Source: Bacteroidia bacterium (GTDB lineage: Bacteria; Bacteroidota; Bacteroidia; Flavobacteriales; NORP286). From it: 7,673 bases of DNA. Both the position numbers and the translations under genes were made by a program. The DNA lies in assembly GCA_016763665.1 (NCBI GenBank), contig JAESTI010000252.1, positions 1 to 7,673 on the forward strand, in the 5' to 3' direction. This document shows, one piece after another, positions 1 to 6,435 of this stretch. The notes beneath the pieces were generated by a model. It was given only the letters and a program-made list of their open reading frames with translations, was not told the DNA's origin and searched no databases. Position 1 is the first letter of the stretch, and the number at the start of each line of letters is the position of its first letter.

Positions 1-40
1 ATTTGCTCGGTCTATGTTTCGACTCCGCTCAACATGACCT
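1..40 (-). repeat. Probable fragment of a dispersed intergenic repeat
   Basis: Read on the minus strand, positions 39-15 give GGTCATGTTGAGCGGAGTCG followed by AAAC. This resembles a short GTCATnnTGAGCGGAGTCGAA-type repeat that I recall from intergenic regions of many Bacteroidota genomes. No second copy is visible in this window, and the window edge cuts the element, so its length and boundaries are unknown. The assignment rests on recall of the core word alone. Confidence 0.35.
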
Positions 41-126
41 TTATTTTCAGTAAAATAATAATTCAATAACGGGTTAACCATCCAAATTATTTCAGATTCA
101 GGTAATTTCTTGTTCTAACTTTATGG

Positions 127-219
127 CTGAACAAAAATTTATTTTACCTGTATGATTATCAGCATATTACAATGTAACAAACCATTCATAAAGCTTGTAA
201 TCTCTTGGATTTTGTTCAG
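127..219. repeat. Nested inverted repeat in non-coding DNA
   Basis: The outer arms CTGAACAAAA (127-136) and TTTTGTTCAG (210-219) are perfect 10-bp inverted repeats. Inside them a 7-bp pair, ATTACAA (166-172) and TTGTAAT (195-201), is also complementary. The right outer arm is followed by a run of five T (220-224), so a plus-strand transcript could fold into a long interrupted hairpin ending in U. Candidates are a structured RNA, an extended terminator, or the remnant of a small inverted-repeat element. No target-site duplication is seen. The rest of 41-324 contains no open reading frame I can support and no exact TAnnTTTG box on either strand. Confidence 0.35.
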
Positions 220-324
220 TTTTTAGCCTGATAGCATTATAAAAATGTATTTTTTAGATATTATCTATAGCGGTAATATTGTATTATAATTATCGTTTAC
301 AGCATAAGTCATTAAACTATATCT

Positions 325-510
325 ATGACCAGCATTAACAAGATATTATTCATTTTCAAAATAGTTTTAGTGGTATTATTCTGCATGACTTTGTCTTTGT
401 TGTATGTAAATGCTTCTTCATTAAGCAATGAAATTCAGGAATATCAAATGGATGAAGAACTCAATACAACCTCCGTTAAAGGAAATAAGTTTTTTGGTTA
501 CAAAAAATAA
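325..510 (+). CDS. Hypothetical small secreted or membrane-anchored peptide (61 aa)
   Basis: I do not recognise this protein. The N-terminus (residues 1-6, one lysine) is followed by a strongly hydrophobic stretch, residues 7-28 (ILFIFK...LLYV), then VNASS, which could be a signal peptidase I site (V-x-A near residue 30). The remaining roughly 31 residues are polar: an acidic part (EIQEYQMDEEL) and then a basic aromatic tail ending GYKK. This is either a signal peptide with a short exported peptide or a single-pass membrane anchor. The ATG is preceded by an A/T-rich leader without a Shine-Dalgarno sequence, as usual in Bacteroidota. A TATAAT-like hexamer lies at 285-290, but no TAnnTTTG box is seen. 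It stands alone between non-coding stretches, so its reality rests on its protein-like composition. Confidence 0.5.
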   Translation: MTSINKILFIFKIVLVVLFCMTLSLLYVNASSLSNEIQEYQMDEELNTTSVKGNKFFGYKK

Positions 511-534
511 GTAACCTTGATCTAAACTTCAATC

Positions 535-559
535 CCTATTAAAGCTATTGAATAATAGG
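535..559 (+). terminator. Weak hairpin downstream of the 61-aa peptide gene
   Basis: CCTATTA (535-541) and TAATAGG (553-559) form a 7-bp stem with an 11-nt loop, 24 nt after the stop codon at 510. No T-run follows directly; the nearest is at 579-583. It may stabilise the 3' end of the transcript or help termination, but it is not a canonical intrinsic terminator. Between here and 720 I see only a 9-bp direct repeat (ATTCAGTAC at 675-683 and 694-702). Confidence 0.25.
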
Positions 560-720
560 CATTAGAGTAGATTACCTATTTTTGAATAATCTGTCAGATT
601 CCTTGTAACCTGTATACCAATTCTCATTGAATGAGTTAGTGAGTAATCGCCAGACACTTAGCTATACTAATAATATTCAGTACATGCTTTGAGATTCAGT
701 ACCTATTTTAACCAGATGTA

Positions 721-828
721 TTACAGTAGTACAATAGAAACAATTATCACAACCGAAGTCGCAGCAATACTTGATGTTACCAAAGTAACTAGCAGTTCGT
801 TGATCTTTGTTTTTAATAAAACTTTCAT
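721..828 (-). CDS. Small hydrophobic membrane peptide (35 aa) with strong Shine-Dalgarno
   Basis: On the minus strand an ATG at 828 opens 35 codons ending in TAA at 723-721. The peptide starts MKVLLKTKINE, with lysines at positions 2, 6 and 8, and then runs as one hydrophobic and Ser/Thr/Ala-containing helix over residues 12-35, ending VVIIVSIVLL. This predicts a single transmembrane segment with the positive N-terminus inside. Its best support is a seven-base match to the anti-Shine-Dalgarno (AAGGAGG) 8 nt before the ATG. No other gene in this window has a comparable site. Size and shape recall type I toxin peptides or small membrane regulators, but I recognise no family. It lies downstream of fabH on the same strand, separated by 188 nt with a possible weak terminator. 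Confidence 0.6.
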   Translation of the reverse strand: MKVLLKTKINELLVTLVTSSIAATSVVIIVSIVLL

Positions 829-835
829 AATTCTT

Positions 836-843
836 TCCTCCTT
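836..843 (-). promoter_or_regulatory. Strong Shine-Dalgarno sequence (AAGGAGGA)
   Basis: The minus strand reads AAAAAAGGAGGAAAGAATT directly before the ATG at 828. AAGGAGG is fully complementary to the 16S rRNA 3' end, and the GGAGG-to-ATG spacing is 8 nt, the usual optimum. Bacteroidota genes generally lack such sites, and the larger genes here use A/T-rich leaders. It decides the start of the 35-aa peptide and is the main reason to believe that gene. Confidence 0.75.
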
Positions 844-980
844 TTTTCTTTAATGAATTAATGACTCGTGGATCACTGAATATTAATTCAAAATATATAC
901 CAGATCAAGAAACATTAATAAGTTACTGGTTTTCAGAGAGTAAATCCTATGAAAGGACAATAGAAGTATCGAAATGAAAC

Positions 981-1016
981 AAAAAATTGAAAGAAAGCTT
1001 GATTTAGGTAAATCAA
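981..1016 (-). terminator. Possible weak terminator after fabH
   Basis: Directly after the fabH stop codon the minus strand reads TTGATTT-ACCT-AAATCAA (1016-999), a 7-bp A/T-rich stem with a 4-nt loop. A T-rich tract follows, ending in TTTTTT at 986-981. The stem is weak and the uninterrupted T-run starts 12 nt after it, so termination would be inefficient. Its position at the end of the minus-strand lipid block makes it plausible. Confidence 0.35.
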
Positions 1017-2015
1017 TTAGTTCGCATCATACGCCCATTTCACGTATAATGCTCCCCAAGTAAAGCCACCGCCAAAAGCGGCAATGATCACGTTATCACC
1101 CTTTTTTAATTGACTTTCATAGTCGGCAAGACAAAGAGGGATTGTACCATTAGTAGTATTGCCGTATTTCTGAATATTCAACATTACTTTTTCATCACCA
1201 ATACCCATCCTTTTTGCAGTTGCATCAATAATGCGCTTATTCGCCTGGTGAGGAACCAACCACGCAATATCATCTCCAGTTAAGCCATTTTTTTCCATGA
1301 TCTCTGCAGATACATCGGCCATATTGGTTACAGCAAATTTAAAAACTGCCTTTCCTTCCTGATACACAAAATGCTCCCGTGCATCCACTGTTTCATGTGA
1401 TGCGGGTTTAAGTGAGCCTCCTGCTTTTTGATGCAGATGAACTCTTCCACTACCATCTGATCTCAGAATAGAATCAATAATGCCAAAACCCTCTTCATTA
1501 GGTTCAAGTAATGCTGCACCGCAACCATCCCCGAAAATAATACAAGTAGTTCTATCTTGATAATCAATAATGGAAGACATCTTATCTCCGCCAATCACTA
1601 TGATCTTTTTATATTTCTTGGTTTCAATGAACTGAGCTCCTACAGAAAGTGCATAAGTAAATCCACTGCATGCAGCATTGAGATCAAATCCAAAAGCATT
1701 CTTTATTCCTACTTTATCACAAACAATATTTGATGTAGCAGGAAAAACCATATCAGGAGTTGTTGTAGCACAAATAACCAAGTCAACTTCATCAGGGGAA
1801 GTATTGGTTTTTTCCAATAATGCTGTTACTGCGGGTGCACACATGTCGCTTAGTCCTAAACCTTCACCTTTCAATATTCTTCTTTCTTTTACGCCCGTTC
1901 TGGTAGTTATCCATTCATCTGTGGTATCGATCATCTTTTCAAGCTCCTGATTGGTTAAAATATAATCAGGCACATAAGATTCAATACCAGTAATTGCAGC
2001 GTGAATTTTTTCCAC
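1017..2015 (-). CDS. fabH: Beta-ketoacyl-ACP synthase III (FabH)
   Basis: FabH condenses an acyl-CoA primer (acetyl-CoA or a branched short acyl-CoA) with malonyl-ACP and so starts cytoplasmic type II fatty acid synthesis. The 332-residue protein has the usual length and a thiolase-fold layout. The catalytic triad is visible: Cys116 in NAACSGF, His256 in VPHQANKR, and Asn286 in YGNTTNG. The His-Asn distance of 30 residues equals that in E. coli FabH (244/274). The C-terminal GGGFTWGA motif is present. The start is GTG (2013-2015): an in-frame TAA lies five codons upstream and no ATG intervenes, so GTG is the only reasonable start. No Shine-Dalgarno is seen. It is the last gene of the minus-strand lipid block, 89 nt after plsX. 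That gap holds its own promoter candidate and a terminator-like hairpin, so it may be regulated separately from plsX. Confidence 0.97.
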   Translation of the reverse strand: MEKIHAAITGIESYVPDYILTNQELEKMIDTTDEWITTRTGVKERRILKGEGLGLSDMCAPAVTALLEKTNTSPDEVDLVICATTTPDMVFPATSNIVCDKVGIKNAFGFDLNAACSGFTYALSVGAQFIETKKYKKIIVIGGDKMSSIIDYQDRTTCIIFGDGCGAALLEPNEEGFGIIDSILRSDGSGRVHLHQKAGGSLKPASHETVDAREHFVYQEGKAVFKFAVTNMADVSAEIMEKNGLTGDDIAWLVPHQANKRIIDATAKRMGIGDEKVMLNIQKYGNTTNGTIPLCLADYESQLKKGDNVIIAAFGGGFTWGALYVKWAYDAN

Positions 2016-2034
2016 TTTACTCTGAGATTATTGT

Positions 2035-2063
2035 AAAAAAAAGAGTTAGCAAGAATGCTAACT
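2035..2063 (-). terminator. Terminator-like hairpin between plsX and fabH
   Basis: A perfect 8-bp stem, AGTTAGCA (2044-2051) and TGCTAACT (2056-2063), closes a 4-nt loop. On the minus strand it is followed by C and then eight T (2042-2035), the form of an intrinsic terminator. It sits after plsX but only 19 nt before the fabH start codon, leaving no room for a promoter between it and fabH. If the promoter candidate at 2083-2090 is used, this hairpin lies in the fabH leader and could act as an attenuator; otherwise it limits read-through from plsX. The opposite strand also has a T-rich flank (TTTTGTTTT), but no plus-strand gene leads into it. Confidence 0.65.
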
Positions 2064-2082
2064 TTTGTTTTAGTATCGGGTG

Positions 2083-2090
2083 CAAATTTA
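2083..2090 (-). promoter_or_regulatory. Candidate fabH promoter -7 box (TAAATTTG)
   Basis: The minus strand reads TAAATTTG, an exact match to the Bacteroidota -7 consensus TAnnTTTG, 14 nt past the plsX stop. A -33 TTG is not clear; the best position reads TTC. Transcription would begin near 2079, giving a leader of about 60 nt that contains the whole 2044-2063 hairpin before the GTG start. Because the gap is A/T-rich, a chance match cannot be excluded. Confidence 0.45.
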
Positions 2091-2104
2091 AAATAATAAC
2101 TAGA

Positions 2105-3043
2105 TTAATTGAAGGCCACTCGTATCTTTTCTGCCAAGTTTGATTCAGCAAGATCTGCAGTAAGTTTTATCATATTTTTAATAGCTAAGGATTTAGATAT
2201 CCCATGACCAACAACTACAGGACCGTTAACTCCTAAAATTGGACATCCACCTTGCAATTCATAATTAAACAAATCAAAAAAATCATCGGAGATATCCTTC
2301 CCTTTAAGTATAAAATAAAAAGATTCTGCTTGCTTTAGAACAACATTACCTGTAAATCCATCGCAAACAACTACGTCTGCCTTTCCATTAAAGAGGTCTC
2401 TTCCTTCAACATTACCAACAAAATTCAAATTGGCTGTATCTTTCATTAAAGAGTAAGTTGCCTGAGTAAGCAAACTGCCCTTTCCTTCCTCCTCGCCTAT
2501 ATTGAGAAGTCCAACTTTAGGATTATCCAATTTGTAAACATTTTCTGCAAACAAGGATCCTATAATTCCAAACTGATATAGTACATCTGGTTTACAATCC
2601 GCATTAGCACCAACATCAAGAATAATCCCCAATCCACCGTTTTGTTTAGGCAAAATAGATGATATAGTCGGCCTTATTATACCAGGGATTGTTTTGATGG
2701 TATACATAGCTCCAACCATCATTGCACCGGTATTTCCAGCACCAGCAAAAGCATCAATTTCACCGCTTTGCAATGCATGAAATCCCTTAACTATACTTGA
2801 ATCTTGCTTGCGAACAATCGCTTTGGTTGGATGCTCCCCCATGTCAATAGCATCAGGAGCATGAATAATTTTAAAGAAATCTTGTGGTTTGTCGTTATCA
2901 GCTAAAACTGATGTGATCTTTTCCTGATCACCTACCAGCACTAACTCAAAATCCTGAGAAAACTCGTTGTGAGCTTCTAGTGCACCTAAAATTGGTTCAA
3001 CAGGTGCGTAATCGCCACCCATCACATCTAAACCTATACGCAT
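2105..3043 (-). CDS. plsX: Phosphate acyltransferase PlsX
   Basis: PlsX converts acyl-ACP and inorganic phosphate to acyl-phosphate, the acyl donor used by PlsY on glycerol-3-phosphate, at the start of phospholipid synthesis. It is a peripheral membrane protein. The 312 residues are within the family range. Visible family signatures are DVMGGDYAP (6-14), GAGNTGAMM (101-109), LDVGANAD (142-149), NIGEEEGKG (181-189), VCDGFTGNVVLK (226-237) and the glycine-rich GGCPILGVNGPVVVGHG near 265-281. The ATG start gives the canonical N-terminus MRIGLDVMGGD. It follows rpmF by 43 nt with no promoter box in between, so it is probably co-transcribed with DUF177 and rpmF. No Shine-Dalgarno is present. Its close pairing with fabH links phospholipid synthesis to fatty acid initiation. 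Confidence 0.97.
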   Translation of the reverse strand: MRIGLDVMGGDYAPVEPILGALEAHNEFSQDFELVLVGDQEKITSVLADNDKPQDFFKIIHAPDAIDMGEHPTKAIVRKQDSSIVKGFHALQSGEIDAFAGAGNTGAMMVGAMYTIKTIPGIIRPTISSILPKQNGGLGIILDVGANADCKPDVLYQFGIIGSLFAENVYKLDNPKVGLLNIGEEEGKGSLLTQATYSLMKDTANLNFVGNVEGRDLFNGKADVVVCDGFTGNVVLKQAESFYFILKGKDISDDFFDLFNYELQGGCPILGVNGPVVVGHGISKSLAIKNMIKLTADLAESNLAEKIRVAFN

Positions 3044-3086
3044 GTTTATTTTACAGTTTGACTGACTTTATAGAAGGTTAAAGATA

Positions 3087-3266
3087 CTAAGCAGTTTTCT
3101 CAACAGCAAGCTTACCTCTATAATAACCACACTCACTGCAAACATGATGGTGCAATATAGTTGCTCCACAATTAGAACAAGAAGCAACATTAGCTGCTTC
3201 AGCCTTGTAGTGAGTTCTTCTTTTGTCTCTTCTTTGCTTCGATATTTTTCTTTTCGGATGTGCCAT
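3087..3266 (-). CDS. rpmF: 50S ribosomal protein bL32
   Basis: This 59-residue protein is a component of the large ribosomal subunit. It begins MAHPKRKISKQRRDKRRTHY, the signature N-terminus of bL32, and is strongly basic. Four cysteines in two pairs (C30-x2-C33 and C43-x2-C46) form the zinc ribbon, so this is the zinc-binding form and not a cysteine-free stand-in. It lies 33 nt after the DUF177 gene and 43 nt before plsX, the order found in many bacteria. The start is supported by the conserved N-terminus. A GAGG lies only 4 nt before the ATG, a partial Shine-Dalgarno at short spacing. Confidence 0.97.
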   Translation of the reverse strand: MAHPKRKISKQRRDKRRTHYKAEAANVASCSNCGATILHHHVCSECGYYRGKLAVEKTA

Positions 3267-3299
3267 AATTCCTCGTTTTACTTAAACACTTTTCCTATT

Positions 3300-3839
3300 T
3301 CAGTTTAAAAGCTTACTTAATGATTCCCATCGGGGATCAATATTTTTATTTGAATCTGAATTAACAGATATTTTATTCAATAATTTAATGGCTTCCGGAT
3401 CACAACCATTCTTGCCATCCTTATCTGAAGGATGAACTCTTTTTAATGGTATTGCTAAACTTATAAACTCATAAATTAACTGAGTAACATTTAGCTCGCT
3501 GGAGTTATTTTCCAAATACAGAATTTCATCTGTATCCTCCATTTCGTTACCGGAAAGCTTAATTATCGCCCTGGATGATTTGCTAATTTCATAACTAAAT
3601 GAATCTGAACATAAATCACAGGTAAGTTCAACATTGCCTTTTAAGTCAAAATCCAATATAAATACTGCATCCTGCTTATCGAATGTTAACTTCACTGCTA
3701 AATCCCCATCTTTAACAGGCGAAAATTCAAAATTATCAAAGAACTTCTTATCAATATGATAATTAAAAGTATATTTCTTATTGGCTAAACCAACAAATGG
3801 TATACTGAACTCTTTCAATTCTATACCTTTAAAGTGCAT
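3300..3839 (-). CDS. DUF177 / YceD-family protein
   Basis: This is a DUF177 (YceD) protein. The family is nearly always encoded just upstream of rpmF and has been linked to 23S rRNA processing or accumulation; its biochemical activity is not settled. Support comes from position (33 nt before rpmF), the 179-residue length typical of the family, a CDLC motif at residues 74-77 in the middle, and the C-terminal DPRWESLSKL (168-177), a typical ending in Bacteroidota members. A third cysteine (C146) lies in NGCDP. The middle and C-terminal parts are acidic. The ATG lies only 11 nt after an exact -7 promoter box, so the transcript would have a very short leader. It is probably the first gene of a DUF177-rpmF-plsX unit. 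Confidence 0.9.
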   Translation of the reverse strand: MHFKGIELKEFSIPFVGLANKKYTFNYHIDKKFFDNFEFSPVKDGDLAVKLTFDKQDAVFILDFDLKGNVELTCDLCSDSFSYEISKSSRAIIKLSGNEMEDTDEILYLENNSSELNVTQLIYEFISLAIPLKRVHPSDKDGKNGCDPEAIKLLNKISVNSDSNKNIDPRWESLSKLLN

Positions 3840-3850
3840 AAATCGAAGTG

Positions 3851-3858
3851 CAAAGGTA
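3851..3858 (-). promoter_or_regulatory. Promoter -7 box for the DUF177-rpmF-plsX unit (TACCTTTG)
   Basis: In the 55-nt gap after pdxA the minus strand reads TACCTTTGCAC, an exact and characteristic Bacteroidota -7 element. A clear -33 TTG is missing; the corresponding region reads ATTTTC. The box ends 11 nt before the DUF177 ATG, so transcription would start about 7-8 nt before the start codon. This separates the ribosome/lipid genes from the upstream pepA-pdxA unit, although read-through is possible since no terminator is seen after pdxA. Confidence 0.65.
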
Positions 3859-3894
3859 AGAATTTATAAAGACTTTTGAAAATGTAAGATTGAA

Positions 3895-4962
3895 CTACCC
3901 GGCAACCTGCTCAACAACTTTCGGTTGCAAGGCATTTCCTGATGCTTTTTTGAAATTGTTACGAGACCTGTAAATATCGCATGCTGCGTAAACGGCTTCA
4001 CGAAATGATTCTTCAGAAGCCACATTTTTGCCTGCCAGGTCATATCCGGTTCCGTGATCTGGTGAAGTTCTTATTATAGATAGTCCTGCCGTATAATTAA
4101 CTCCTGAACCGAAATTCATATATTTGAATGGGATTAATGCCTGATCGTGATACATAGCCAATACTCCATCAAAATTGGAGAAATTACCCGAGCCAAAAAA
4201 TCCATCTGCAGAATAAGGCCCGAATGCTAAAATATTCTCAGCTTTAGCCTGATTTATTGCAGGTGTTATTACATTTTCTTCCTCATTGCCAATAGTCCCT
4301 TCTTCTCCTGCATGAGGATTTAATCCAAGCACTGCTATCTTAGGTTTTTCTATACCAAAGTCTTGCTTTAAACTACGGTTCATGATCTGTAACTTCGATA
4401 ATATTTTAGTTGTAGATAGTATTTCTGAAATATCTTTAACTGCCTCATGAACGGTCACCATCCCTATTTTCAAATGTTCACTTATCATAAACATCAGACA
4501 ATCAGAAGCATTAAATTCTTTTTTGATATAATCAGTATGTCCTTTAAAGTCAGATTTGAATTGATTGATCGAGTTTTTATTGATTGGTGCAGTAACCAAT
4601 GCCTGAAGATCTCCTTTTTTCAAGTCATTGATCGCAACATCCAGAGATCTTAATGCATATTTACCTGAAAATTCTGAGGACTGCCCGAGCTGGACCTTAA
4701 CTTCATCCTGCCAGCAATTGATCAAGTTTGCTTTTTTGCTGTTCGCCTCTTTAGGAGATTTGATTATGTTGAAACTAAAGTCTTCTATATTGAGGGCATT
4801 ACAATGATAGGAAGCTATTTTGGAAGAACCGTATACAATAGGAGTGCAGAAATCAAAAATACGATCATCCATAAATGTCTTGATAATTACTTCAAGACCT
4901 ACTCCATTAATATCTCCGATTGTTATTCCTAGGCGAATCTTATTCTCCGTGTTGCTCGTCAT
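3895..4962 (-). CDS. pdxA: 4-hydroxythreonine-4-phosphate dehydrogenase (PdxA)
   Basis: PdxA is the NAD-dependent dehydrogenase that oxidises 4-phosphohydroxy-L-threonine; PdxJ then condenses the product with deoxyxylulose 5-phosphate to pyridoxine 5'-phosphate. It is a cytoplasmic, metal-dependent dimer. The 355 residues show ITIGDINGVGLE near 14-24, VTAPINK (123-129), KGHTDY (140-145, with the active-site His142), LGLNPHAGEEG (212-222), GPYSADGFF (248-256), AMYHDQALIPFK (269-280) and PDHGTGYDLAGK (301-312). The metal ligands His172, His217 and His272 are spaced 45 and 55 apart, exactly as in the E. coli enzyme (166/211/266). The start ATG lies inside the end of pepA (23-nt overlap, different frame), implying translational coupling. 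The deoxyxylulose-type vitamin B6 route is therefore expected, with pdxJ elsewhere. Confidence 0.96.
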   Translation of the reverse strand: MTSNTENKIRLGITIGDINGVGLEVIIKTFMDDRIFDFCTPIVYGSSKIASYHCNALNIEDFSFNIIKSPKEANSKKANLINCWQDEVKVQLGQSSEFSGKYALRSLDVAINDLKKGDLQALVTAPINKNSINQFKSDFKGHTDYIKKEFNASDCLMFMISEHLKIGMVTVHEAVKDISEILSTTKILSKLQIMNRSLKQDFGIEKPKIAVLGLNPHAGEEGTIGNEEENVITPAINQAKAENILAFGPYSADGFFGSGNFSNFDGVLAMYHDQALIPFKYMNFGSGVNYTAGLSIIRTSPDHGTGYDLAGKNVASEESFREAVYAACDIYRSRNNFKKASGNALQPKVVEQVAG

Positions 4963-6406
4963 CTTTTTTCACTAATTTGTCAAAGAAGTCATAAAGCAAC
5001 CTTACTCCTATTCCTGTAGCATTTTTTCTTTTGTAACTATCTACAGATTTAATATACGCGGATCCTGCAATATCAAGATGCATCCAGGGGTATTTAGTGA
5101 ATTTTTCTAAGAATTTTCCTGCTGTAATTGACCCTGCTGCCTTACCCCCAATATTCTTCACATCGGCAATATCCGATTTGATCAAATCTGCATACTCTTC
5201 CCAAAAAGGGAATTCCACCAACCGCTCGTGAGTATTATTGCCACTTTCAATTAATTGATCTTTTTCTTTTCTACCAGCGGTTCCCATCATTATAACTCCA
5301 TATTGGCCAATTGCTATTGCAGCAGCACCAGTCAATGTAGCTACATCAATAACTAATTCAGGTTTATATTTTTGAGCATAACTCAACGCATCTGCTAAGA
5401 TCAGCCTACCCTCAGCATCGGTATTTAATACTTCAACTGTTAATCCATTATGCATAGTAATAACATCTCCAGGAGTGTATGCCTCTCCGCCAGGACGATT
5501 ATCTGTAGCTGGGGCAATTGCGATAACGTGAACTGGAAGTTTAGATTTTGCAATCGCATATAGCGCACAAGAAACCGTTGCAGCTCCTGCCATATCACAC
5601 TTCATGAAATCCATGGAATCAGCAGTTGGTTTTAAGCTTAATCCACCGGTATCATAAACTACCCCTTTCCCAATCAAAACATAAGGTTTATCATTAATCG
5701 CATCCTCAGGTTTCCACTCCATAATGGTAAAAGTCGGTGGATCCACACTTCCAGAGTTTACGGCAAGAATACCACCCATCTTTAAAGCTTCGATCTTTGC
5801 TTTATTTAATACTTCTACTTTTATTCCTACTTTTTCACCCAAGTCTTGTAATTCAGATGACAACTTTTGAGCGGTCAAATAAGAAACCGGTTCATTGATC
5901 AAGTCTCGTGCATAATTGGTTGCTTCAATTACCGAATTCAATTTGAAAATGCTCTCCTGATCAATGTCATTACCTTTGATGTTAATAGTTTTCAAAGAAT
6001 GCTTTTCACTTTTATCAACTTTGGTTAAATATTTTAAAAACTGATAATTTGCTAATGCCAACCCTTCGGCAAATGCCAAAGTAATTCCAGCAATTCCTAA
6101 AACGCTATCAATACAAACAGATTTTATATTATTGGTGTTAATACTAGCAAGTAAATCTGCGCCAGATTTCCTGGCAGTATCCTTTACAAGATAAAGGTCA
6201 TCCTTATCATCAATTATTTGAATAAAAATGCAATTGTCATACCTATTAATAGTTACAGATTTATGATCATTCTTAATTTGAGATGCAATAAATTTCATCT
6301 CTTTCGGGCGCAAGCCATACCCTTTCCAAGTACTCTTCTTATTACCGATCAGAACAATGCTATCTTTACCTGCTATCTTATCAATTTTCTTTATTGAAAG
6401 GTTCAT
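4940..6406 (-). CDS. pepA: Leucyl aminopeptidase, M17 family
   Basis: This cytosolic two-metal aminopeptidase removes N-terminal residues from peptides. Numbered from the ATG at 6406 (488 aa), residues 1 to about 150 form the variable N-terminal domain and the rest the catalytic domain. All active-site residues are present: Lys247 and Asp252 in GKGVVYDTGG, catalytic Lys259, Asp271 in KCDMAG, and Asp330, Glu332 and Arg334 in the family signature NTDAEGRL. One extra residue lies between Lys259 and Asp271 compared with bovine and E. coli enzymes. The frame could also open at GTG 6409, one codon earlier, but ATG is preferred. It heads a unit with pdxA, whose start lies within its last codons. A convincing promoter lies 42 nt upstream. 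The large family can include DNA-binding members, but nothing here shows that role. Confidence 0.95.
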   Translation of the reverse strand: MNLSIKKIDKIAGKDSIVLIGNKKSTWKGYGLRPKEMKFIASQIKNDHKSVTINRYDNCIFIQIIDDKDDLYLVKDTARKSGADLLASINTNNIKSVCIDSVLGIAGITLAFAEGLALANYQFLKYLTKVDKSEKHSLKTINIKGNDIDQESIFKLNSVIEATNYARDLINEPVSYLTAQKLSSELQDLGEKVGIKVEVLNKAKIEALKMGGILAVNSGSVDPPTFTIMEWKPEDAINDKPYVLIGKGVVYDTGGLSLKPTADSMDFMKCDMAGAATVSCALYAIAKSKLPVHVIAIAPATDNRPGGEAYTPGDVITMHNGLTVEVLNTDAEGRLILADALSYAQKYKPELVIDVATLTGAAAIAIGQYGVIMMGTAGRKEKDQLIESGNNTHERLVEFPFWEEYADLIKSDIADVKNIGGKAAGSITAGKFLEKFTKYPWMHLDIAGSAYIKSVDSYKRKNATGIGVRLLYDFFDKLVKKDDEQHGE

Positions 6407-6435
6407 CACTAATTAATTAAAATGATTATTAATCG

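Noticed and set aside
124..153. Nine-to-ten-codon frame starting ATGGCTGAACAA.
   Set aside because: Too short, no initiation signal, and it overlaps the inverted-repeat arm.
577..584. TATTTTTG on the plus strand, an exact TAnnTTTG match.
   Set aside because: No TTG at suitable spacing and no gene or supported RNA downstream before 720; in A/T-rich DNA a chance match is likely.
889..899. Possible minus-strand -7 box (TATATTTTG) before the 35-aa peptide.
   Set aside because: It has one base too many for TAnnTTTG and no TTG at proper spacing; not reported as a promoter.
861..977. Plus-strand 38-codon frame (ATG at 861, TGA at 975-977), divergent from the 35-aa peptide.
   Set aside because: No promoter box, no Shine-Dalgarno and no recognisable features; the length is within chance expectation for non-coding DNA. 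It could be reconsidered if conserved in relatives.
1678..1950. Plus-strand 90-codon frame starting with TTG.
   Set aside because: It lies antisense within fabH, whose catalytic residues and frame are clear; a shadow frame.
4447..4653. Plus-strand 68-codon frame.
   Set aside because: Antisense within pdxA, with no start signals and no family features.
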